Part shown: positions 58,446-64,000 of the stretch, piece by piece
How positions within the stretch are numbered: the first letter of the stretch is position 1
Layout of the letters: every line of letters starts with the position of its first letter
NCBI GenBank assembly: GCA_035700805.1
Contig: DASSOG010000063.1
Location: 1-64,000 of the forward strand
DNA: 64,000 bases
Source of the DNA: JAGWRI01 sp035700805
Lineage (GTDB): Bacteria; Gemmatimonadota; Gemmatimonadetes; Gemmatimonadales; Gemmatimonadaceae
Reading direction: 5' to 3'
Position numbers and translations under genes: made by a program
The notes under the pieces: model-generated
What the model was told of the DNA's origin: nothing
The model's input: the letters and a program-made list of their open reading frames with translations, nothing else
Databases searched by the model: none

Positions 58446-59624
58446 ATGACCTGGGCGCTTACCCCGCTGACGGAAGAGCAGCGAGAGATCCAGAAGCTGG
58501 CCCGCGATTTTGCCGTCGCGGAGCTGGCGCCGTGGGCGGCGGCGTGGGACCGCGACGCGCACTTCGAGCCCTCCATCGTCCCGCGGCTGGGCGCGCTGGG
58601 GTTCCTGGGCATGATGATCCCCGAGGCGTACGACGGGCTTGGGCTGGACACGCTCACGTACCTGCTGGCGCTGGAGGAGATCGCGGTGGTGGACGCATCG
58701 GTGGCGGTGATGCTGAGCGTGCACAACTCGCTGCCCACGCAGATGCTGCTGCGGTGGGGGACTGACGAACAGAAGGAACGGTACCTGAAGCCCATGGCCC
58801 GCGGCGAGAAGCTGGGGGCCTTTGCGCTTTCCGAGCCGGACAGCGGGTCCGACGCAGCGTCGCTGCGCACGCAGGCGGTGCGGGACGGTGACCACTGGGT
58901 GCTGAACGGCACCAAGGCCTGGGTGTCCAGCGGGTCGGAGAGTGACGTGATCCTGGCCATGGCCCGCACCGACACCGCGGAGGACCGGCGCGGCGCGCGG
59001 GGCATCAGCACCTTCATCGTCACGCCCGACATGCCGGGGTTTCACCCGGGCAAGAAGGAAGACAAGATGGGCCTGCGGGCGTCGCCCACGGTGCAGATCG
59101 CGTTCGAGAACCTGCGGGTGCCCGCGGCCAACCTGCTGGGTGAGCAGGGCAGCGGGTTCATTTACGCCATGAAGTCGCTGGACAAGGGGCGCCTGGGCAT
59201 TGCCGCGCAGTGCGTGGGCATCGCGCGCGCGGCCCTGCAGTATGCGGCGACGTACGCGGCCGAGCGTCGGCAGTTCGGCAAGCCCATCAAGGAGTTCCAG
59301 GCCATCCAGTTCAAGCTGGCGGACATGGCCACCAAGGTCTCGGCGGCGCGCGCCCTGCTGCACGCGGCGGCGACGGCCGAGGGCCGTGGGCAGCACGTGA
59401 CACAGTTCAGTTCCATGGCCAAGTTGATGGCCAGCGAGGCCGCGATGTGGGTGACCACGGAAGCGGTGCAGATCTTCGGCGGGTACGGTTACGTGAAGGA
59501 CTACCCCGTCGAGCGGTTGTTCCGCGATGCCAAGGCGACCGAGATCTACGAGGGCACCTCGGAGATCCAGCGCATCGTCATCGCGCGTGAGTTGTATTCC
59601 CAGCTCGGTTCCTCCTCCCTCTGA
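58446..59624 (+). CDS. Acyl-CoA dehydrogenase
   Basis: A FAD enzyme of 392 residues that oxidises acyl-CoA to enoyl-CoA, passing electrons to ETF. Motifs include the FAD region FALSEPDSGSDAASL and GTKAWVSSGSESDVIL, the late GGYGYVKDYPVERLFRDAK, and YEGTSEIQRIVIARELY with the catalytic Glu near residue 376. It lies 3 bp after the hydroxyacyl-CoA dehydrogenase. Substrate length cannot be told; short-chain or branched-chain types are favoured by the adjacent leucine dehydrogenase. All expected residues are intact. Confidence 0.95.
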   Translation: MTWALTPLTEEQREIQKLARDFAVAELAPWAAAWDRDAHFEPSIVPRLGALGFLGMMIPEAYDGLGLDTLTYLLALEEIAVVDASVAVMLSVHNSLPTQMLLRWGTDEQKERYLKPMARGEKLGAFALSEPDSGSDAASLRTQAVRDGDHWVLNGTKAWVSSGSESDVILAMARTDTAEDRRGARGISTFIVTPDMPGFHPGKKEDKMGLRASPTVQIAFENLRVPAANLLGEQGSGFIYAMKSLDKGRLGIAAQCVGIARAALQYAATYAAERRQFGKPIKEFQAIQFKLADMATKVSAARALLHAAATAEGRGQHVTQFSSMAKLMASEAAMWVTTEAVQIFGGYGYVKDYPVERLFRDAKATEIYEGTSEIQRIVIARELYSQLGSSSL

Positions 59625-59638
59625 TCCTGAGAGCTTCA

Positions 59639-60709
59639 ATGAAAATCTTTGATACGATCGCCGGCATGGGCCATGAACAGCTCGTCCTCTGCCAGGATGC
59701 CGCCTCGGGCTACCGCGGCATCATCGCCATCCACAGCACCACGCTGGGGCCGGCGCTGGGCGGCACGCGCTTCTGGACGTACGCGTCTGACGACGACGCC
59801 ATCACCGACGCGCTGCGACTGGCGCGCGGCATGACCTACAAGAACGCGGTGGCCGGGCTCAACCTGGGTGGCGGCAAGTCGGTGATCATCGGCGACAACA
59901 AGACGGCGGATCGCGAGATGATCTTCCGCGCGCACGGCCGGTTCGTGGAGTCGCTCGGGGGACGCTACATCACCGCGGAAGACGTGGGCACCAGCACGGC
60001 CGACATGGACTTTGTCCACATGGAAACCGAGTATGTGAGTGGATTGGCGGCGCGCTCGGGCGACCCGAGCCCGGTGACGGCCCACGGCGTGTTCCGGGCC
60101 ATCCAGGCGTCGGCAAAGCAGAAGTGGGGGTCGGACGACCTGAGCGGCAAGACGGTGGCGGTGCAGGGGTGCGGGCACGTGGGGTACTACCTGGCCAAGG
60201 AGCTGCACGAGGCGGGCGCGCACCTGGTGGCGTCGGACATCGACGCCGAGCGGGTGAAGCGCGTCGTGAGCGAGTTTGGCGCCAAGGGCGTGCAGGGTGA
60301 CGACATCTACAGCGCCGAGGCGGATGTGTTCGCGCCGTGCGCGCTGGGCGCGGTGATCAATGACAAGACGATCCCGATGCTCAAGGTCGAGGTGGTGGCC
60401 GGGTCCGCGAACAACCAGTTGCTAGAGGAGCGGCACGGCGCGGTGCTGGACAAGAAGGGCATCCTGTACGCGCCGGACTACGTGGCGAATGCCGGCGGCG
60501 TGATCAACGTATATGGCGAGCTGGCGGGGTGGACGGCCGAGCGGGCGTTCCGCAAGGCAGACGAGATCTATGATACCGTGCTTCGGGTGTTCCGGATTGC
60601 CAGGGAACGCGGGGTGCCGACGTATGAGGCGGCGGATCGCCTGGCGGAGATGCGCATCAAGTCGGTGGGCTCCATGGTGCGCACCTGGCCGCAGTGGCCG
60701 AACAAGTAG
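59639..60709 (+). CDS. ldh: Leucine/branched-chain amino-acid dehydrogenase
   Basis: A Glu/Leu/Phe/Val-family dehydrogenase of 356 residues that deaminates branched-chain amino acids with NAD. The catalytic lysines lie in MTYKNAVAGLNLGGGKSV. The Rossmann loop VAVQGCGHVGYYLAKELHE and ANNQL follow. The length matches leucine dehydrogenase rather than longer glutamate dehydrogenases. It stands between acyl-CoA dehydrogenase and glyA, fitting use of valine, leucine and isoleucine carbon by the upstream acyl-CoA genes. The precise preference (Leu or Val) is not determined. Confidence 0.9.
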   Translation: MKIFDTIAGMGHEQLVLCQDAASGYRGIIAIHSTTLGPALGGTRFWTYASDDDAITDALRLARGMTYKNAVAGLNLGGGKSVIIGDNKTADREMIFRAHGRFVESLGGRYITAEDVGTSTADMDFVHMETEYVSGLAARSGDPSPVTAHGVFRAIQASAKQKWGSDDLSGKTVAVQGCGHVGYYLAKELHEAGAHLVASDIDAERVKRVVSEFGAKGVQGDDIYSAEADVFAPCALGAVINDKTIPMLKVEVVAGSANNQLLEERHGAVLDKKGILYAPDYVANAGGVINVYGELAGWTAERAFRKADEIYDTVLRVFRIARERGVPTYEAADRLAEMRIKSVGSMVRTWPQWPNK

Positions 60710-60736
60710 GGGACCTCTTTCCGTGGACGTGGTGTG

Positions 60737-62038
60737 ATGACTGGCCAATGGATGGACTGGGACCGTTGCCCGCCGGGTGATGCCCTGCGGGCGACGGACC
60801 CCGAGGTGGCGGCGCTGATCGCGCAGGAAGTGGCGCGGCAGAACGAGGGCATCGAGCTGATTGCCAGCGAGAACTTTGTCTCGCCGGCCGTGCTTGAGGC
60901 CCTCGGGTCGCCTTTAACGAACAAATATGCCGAAGGACTGCCCGGCAAGCGCTACTATGGCGGGTGTGAGGTGGTGGACCAGGTGGAGCAGCTCGCCATT
61001 GACCGGGCCAAACAGCTCTTTGGCGCCGACCATGCCAACGTGCAGCCGCACTCGGGGGCGCAGGCGAACATGGCCGTGTTCATGACGGCGCTCAAGCCGG
61101 GCGACACCTTCCTGGGCATGGCGCTCTCCAACGGCGGGCACCTGACCCATGGCTCGCCGGTGAACTTTTCGGGGATCCTGTATCACGCCACGTCGTATGG
61201 CGTCACCGACCAGGGCCTCATTGACTATGACGAAGTGCGGGATCGGGCGCGGGAGCACCAGCCCAGAATGATCATCGCCGGGTACAGCGCGTATTCGCGG
61301 TTCATCGACTTCGGCGTGTTTGCCGACATCGCCGCGGAAGTGGGCGCGGTGCTGATGGTGGACATGGCGCACTTTGCCGGGCTGGTGGCGGCGGGCATCT
61401 ATCCCTCGCCCGTGCCGCATTCCGATTTCGTCACCAGCACCACGCACAAGACGCTGCGCGGCCCGCGCGGTGGGCTGATCCTGTGCAAGGCCCAGCACGC
61501 CAAGGCGCTGGACAAATCCGTGTTTCCGGGCACGCAGGGCGGACCGCTGGAGCACGTGATCGCCGCCAAGGCTGTCGGGTTCAAGGAAGCCCTGGAACCG
61601 TCGTTCCGTGACTACTGCGTGCGCATCGTGAAGAACGCGCAGGCGCTGGCCGCGGGCCTGATGGCGCGCGGGTACGACGTCGTGTCCGGCGGCACCGACA
61701 ACCACCTGATGCTGGTGGACCTGCGCAACCGCGGCGAGGCGCTCACCGGCAAGGTGGCCGAGACGGCGCTCAATGCCGCCGGCATCACGGTGAACAAGAA
61801 CACCGTGCCGAATGAGACGCGCTCACCCTTCGTCACCAGCGGCGTGCGGATCGGTACGTCGGCGGTCACGACGCGCGGCATGAACGCGCCTGAGATGGAG
61901 CACATCGCGGTGCTCATCGACCGGGTGCTGCAGGCGCCCGAGGACCTGGCCGTGCGCGCGGCGGTGCACGCGGAAGTGCACGCCCTCGCCGCGGCGTTTC
62001 CGCTGTATCCCACGCCTGGCGTTCCCGTCGGTACGTGA
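60737..62038 (+). CDS. glyA: Serine hydroxymethyltransferase
   Basis: A PLP enzyme of 433 residues interconverting serine and glycine with tetrahydrofolate. Motifs are ELIASENFVSPAVLEALGS, the GKRYYGGCE segment, and HSGAQANMAVF. The PLP lysine lies in SDFVTSTTHKTLRGPRGG, and VSGGTDNHLMLVDL is near the C-terminus. The start is ATG 60737; GTG at 60734 is an alternative. Its one-carbon units feed purN and purH. The downstream permease overlaps by GTGA, so the two share a transcript. Confidence 0.97.
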   Translation: MTGQWMDWDRCPPGDALRATDPEVAALIAQEVARQNEGIELIASENFVSPAVLEALGSPLTNKYAEGLPGKRYYGGCEVVDQVEQLAIDRAKQLFGADHANVQPHSGAQANMAVFMTALKPGDTFLGMALSNGGHLTHGSPVNFSGILYHATSYGVTDQGLIDYDEVRDRAREHQPRMIIAGYSAYSRFIDFGVFADIAAEVGAVLMVDMAHFAGLVAAGIYPSPVPHSDFVTSTTHKTLRGPRGGLILCKAQHAKALDKSVFPGTQGGPLEHVIAAKAVGFKEALEPSFRDYCVRIVKNAQALAAGLMARGYDVVSGGTDNHLMLVDLRNRGEALTGKVAETALNAAGITVNKNTVPNETRSPFVTSGVRIGTSAVTTRGMNAPEMEHIAVLIDRVLQAPEDLAVRAAVHAEVHALAAAFPLYPTPGVPVGT

Positions 62039-63387
62039 CGGCGCCGGCCGAACGCACCGCGCTCCCACGGCGGCTGGGCTACTGGAGCGCGGTCGCCGTC
62101 CTGGTCGGTTCCACCATTGGGTCGGGGATCTTCCGGTCGCCGGCCGGCATTGCCGACCGGCTGCCGGGCCCATTGCCGCTGGCCACGGTCTGGGTCATGG
62201 GCGGGCTCTTTGCGCTGTGCGGGGCGCTGACGCTCGCGGAGCTGGGTTCGGCGTTTCCACATACCGGTGGCATCTATGTGTTCATCCGGGAGGCGTTCGG
62301 GAACATGCCGGCGTTCCTCTTCGGCTGGTCGGAACTGGTGATCATCCGGGCGGCGAGCTATGGCGCCATTTCCATCACCTTTGCCGAATACGCGCTGCGC
62401 GCGGCGGGGTTCAACCCAGCGCTGGCTCCGTACGACAGCTACGCCCACTACCTCGCGGCGGCCGCCATTGCCACACTGGCGCTGGTGAACGTCGTGGGCA
62501 TCAAGTGGAGCTCGCTGGTGCTCAACCTGACCACGCTCGCCAAGTACGGCGCGCTGGTGTTCATCATTCTCTTCGCGATGGCCATCGCCCTGCCGCGCAC
62601 CGGCGGCCACTACACGCCGGTGGCGCCCGCCGGGAGCTTTACCGTGTCCGCGTTCGGGCTGGCGCTGGTGAGCACCCTCTGGGCGTACGATGGCTGGGCC
62701 GACCTGAGCTTCGTGGCGGGTGAGGTGCGCGATGCGCAGCGCAACGTGCCGCGCGCGCTCATCACCGGCACGCTGGCGGTCATCGGGATCTACCTGCTGG
62801 CCAACCTCGCGTACCTTGCCGTGATGCCCGTGGAGGAGATCCGGCACTCACCGCTGGTGGCCGCCGCCGTGGCCGAGAACCTCCTGGGCGCGCCGGGCGT
62901 GGCATTCGTGGGCATCACCGTGATGCTGTCCACCTTTGGCACGCTGACGGGCTCGCTGCTCACGGCGCCGCGGATCTTCTTTGCCATGGCCGACGACGGG
63001 CTCTTTTTCCGCAAGGTGTGCGCCGTGCATCCGCGATTCCAGACGCCCTGGGTGGCCATCAGCATCGGCGGCGCGCTGGGAATCGTCTTCGTCATGCTGC
63101 GCAGCTTTGACCAGCTTGCCGACACCTTTGTCACGGCCATCGTCCCGTTCTACGCGCTCGGGGTGGCCGCGGTCTTCGTCCTGCGGCGCCGGACGGACTA
63201 TCGGCCGCCGTTCCGCGTGCCGTGGTACCCCGTCGTGCCTATCCTGTTCGTGCTGTCCACGGTGTACCTGCTGGCCAACGCGCTGCTGACGCCGGCCAGC
63301 CGCTGGGGCACGGCCGCGGTGCTCGGCGTGGTGGCGCTGGGCATCCCGGTGTTCTACCTGACGGTGGGCCGCCGCCGTCGGGGGTGA
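62035..63387 (+). CDS. APC-family amino-acid permease
   Basis: An amino-acid transporter of 450 residues with about twelve membrane helices. Helix 1 contains the APC motif VGSTIGSGIFRSPAG, typical of LAT/serine-threonine exchangers, and helix 6 has ALVSTLWAYDGWADLSFVAGE. It may move a neutral amino acid such as serine, threonine or a branched-chain substrate, in keeping with the upstream leucine dehydrogenase and glyA. GTG at 62035 overlaps the glyA stop. Its stop codon TGA forms the first TGACC of the repeat array that follows. Confidence 0.92.
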   Translation: MTAPAERTALPRRLGYWSAVAVLVGSTIGSGIFRSPAGIADRLPGPLPLATVWVMGGLFALCGALTLAELGSAFPHTGGIYVFIREAFGNMPAFLFGWSELVIIRAASYGAISITFAEYALRAAGFNPALAPYDSYAHYLAAAAIATLALVNVVGIKWSSLVLNLTTLAKYGALVFIILFAMAIALPRTGGHYTPVAPAGSFTVSAFGLALVSTLWAYDGWADLSFVAGEVRDAQRNVPRALITGTLAVIGIYLLANLAYLAVMPVEEIRHSPLVAAAVAENLLGAPGVAFVGITVMLSTFGTLTGSLLTAPRIFFAMADDGLFFRKVCAVHPRFQTPWVAISIGGALGIVFVMLRSFDQLADTFVTAIVPFYALGVAAVFVLRRRTDYRPPFRVPWYPVVPILFVLSTVYLLANALLTPASRWGTAAVLGVVALGIPVFYLTVGRRRRG

Positions 63388-63503
63388 CCGGGGCGCGGTC
63401 GCACACGCCCGGGCCGAAGTCGAGTGACCTGATCGCCAACGCGCACGCCTGGGCCCGATTTGGGGTGACCTGATCGCGATTGCGCAACCCCCGGCGGGAG
63501 TTG
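63382..63503 (+). repeat. Three 40-41 bp imperfect direct repeats filling the gap
   Basis: Copies begin at 63382, 63422 and 63463. The shared core is gRgTGACC, then tgatCGC in copies 2 and 3 (ggggCGC in copy 1), a spacer, and GC-CA followed by a C/G-rich end. The first copy includes the permease stop codon and the third ends at the next GTG start. It is seen directly in the sequence; the function is unknown. Confidence 0.85.
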
Positions 63504-63979
63504 TGGACGCGCGCGAAACTCCACATACTGTTCCCGTCGGGCATGAGGCCCGGCACTTGCGACGGACATTCGACACACTCGCGCAGCGAACCGTGAACGA
63601 GCTGACCTTCCGCGACGGCATCATGGACCGCATCCTGCTCAAGGAGCGGCGGTTCGACGAGCGCGCATACCTGTTTGCGCTCGCCGCGCTTGAGTTCTGC
63701 CAGCAGCGGCTGCCCGAGCGACGGCACATCTCGGGGCGCGAACTCGCGCTGGCGTGCCGCGACCTGGCCATCGAGCGCTTTGGCGTGCTGGCCCGCCTGG
63801 TGCTGGAGCACTGGGGCATCCGGAGCAGCGCCGACATTGGCGATGTGGTATTCACGCTCGTCGAGATGGACTTCCTGCTCAGCCAGCCCGATGATCGCCG
63901 CGAGGAGTTCGTGGACGCGTTCGACTTCGGCGACGCGTTCGACCGGAGTTATCCGTGGTGCGGAGCCATTCACGCATGA
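63503..63979 (+). CDS. Minf_1886 family protein
   Basis: A protein of 158 residues. The features match the Minf_1886 family: a Tyr-Leu-Phe-Ala-Leu helix (AYLFALAALEFCQQRLP) and RRHISGRELALACRDLA. IERFGVLARLVLEHWGIRSS, GDVVFTLVEMDFLL and a late FVDAFDFGDAFDRSYP follow. Function is unknown. The start GTG at 63503 is the best choice; a purine-rich GGCGGGAG lies just before it. Its stop overlaps a further ATG at 63976. The repeats upstream may affect its expression. Confidence 0.85.
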   Translation: MDARETPHTVPVGHEARHLRRTFDTLAQRTVNELTFRDGIMDRILLKERRFDERAYLFALAALEFCQQRLPERRHISGRELALACRDLAIERFGVLARLVLEHWGIRSSADIGDVVFTLVEMDFLLSQPDDRREEFVDAFDFGDAFDRSYPWCGAIHA

Positions 63980-64000
63980 CCCAGTCCCCGACGGAACTGC
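63976..64000 (+). CDS. Start of the next gene (runs off right edge)
   Basis: An ATG at 63976 overlaps the Minf_1886 stop (ATGA) and reads MTQSPTEL to the edge. Only eight codons are visible, so no product can be named. The overlap pattern is the same as elsewhere in the window, which supports it being a real start. Confidence 0.5.

Noticed and set aside
57561..59639. A 692-codon leftward frame opposite the dehydrogenase genes
   Set aside because: It is a GC-driven shadow of two clear enzymes, with no motif of its own.

Overview
The window is dense, high-GC bacterial chromosome with short gaps, many ATGA/GTGA stop-start overlaps and frequent GTG starts. The cell is a Gram-negative: two TonB-dependent receptors, a DUF481 outer-membrane protein, many lipoproteins and a heptose phosphatase for LPS. 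The gene set (DUF4159/DUF4175 cluster, DUF2723 membrane protein, beta-propeller lipoproteins, Minf_1886-family protein, leucine dehydrogenase) fits Gemmatimonadota best. That placement is an inference from gene content; no rRNA or classical marker locus is present. No prophage, insertion sequence or CRISPR array was seen.

Layout. 1-5.9 kb: the 5' part of an ECF sigma factor running off the left edge, tRNA-Gln, then a leftward set pdxJ, a triple Hpt-like protein, a YbhN-like membrane protein and ispE, followed by a small lipoprotein and methylmalonyl-CoA epimerase. 6-15.3 kb: trxA, a hypothetical gene, and a coupled run rsmI, DUF4159, DUF4175-like, TPR protein and an amidotransferase-fold exported protein. 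15.4-25.5 kb: a lipocalin-like lipoprotein with a TonB receptor, a JAB-DinG fusion helicase, FAH-family hydrolase, aminotransferase and a TonB-like orphan, all rightward, meeting a leftward LexA-like gene, gltX and tRNA-Ser(GCU). 25.8-33.7 kb: an isolated TonB receptor, an outer-membrane barrel, tRNA-Ser(UGA), a DHA2 drug exporter, moeB-rhodanese and DUF481. 33.7-38.1 kb: a divergent locus with a beta-propeller protein on one side and a four-cysteine exported peptide, a lipoprotein and an ABC ATPase/permease pair on the other. 38.2-43.5 kb: esterase, lipoprotein, PmtA-like methyltransferase and DUF2723 protein. 43.7-52.7 kb: a leftward housekeeping run valS, Ig-like lipoprotein, selA, gmhB, purN, purH, with a BON protein upstream. 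52.8-64 kb: a rightward run of a small membrane protein, thrS, thiolase, bioY, CPBP protease, hydroxyacyl-CoA dehydrogenase, acyl-CoA dehydrogenase, leucine dehydrogenase, glyA, amino-acid permease and a Minf_1886-family gene.

How the genes fit together. The 55-62 kb block supports acyl-CoA and branched-chain amino-acid breakdown; methylmalonyl-CoA epimerase near 5.5 kb would feed propionyl-CoA carbon into the TCA cycle. ispE, pdxJ, purH, purN, glyA, three tRNA synthetases and three tRNAs are core metabolism and translation. selA implies that the organism makes selenocysteine.

Most unusual contents: (1) a protein with three Hpt-like bundles, each with Arg where the phospho-accepting His should be; (2) a LexA-like protein that keeps the Ala-Gly cleavage site but has lost both catalytic residues; (3) a RadC-type JAB (JAMM) domain fused to a DinG-type Fe-S helicase; (4) the four-cysteine peptide, propeller and ABC transporter locus, the best candidate for an undescribed system; (5) three 40-41 bp repeats that make up the whole gap after the amino-acid permease. 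All were read by eye and none was confirmed by a database search.
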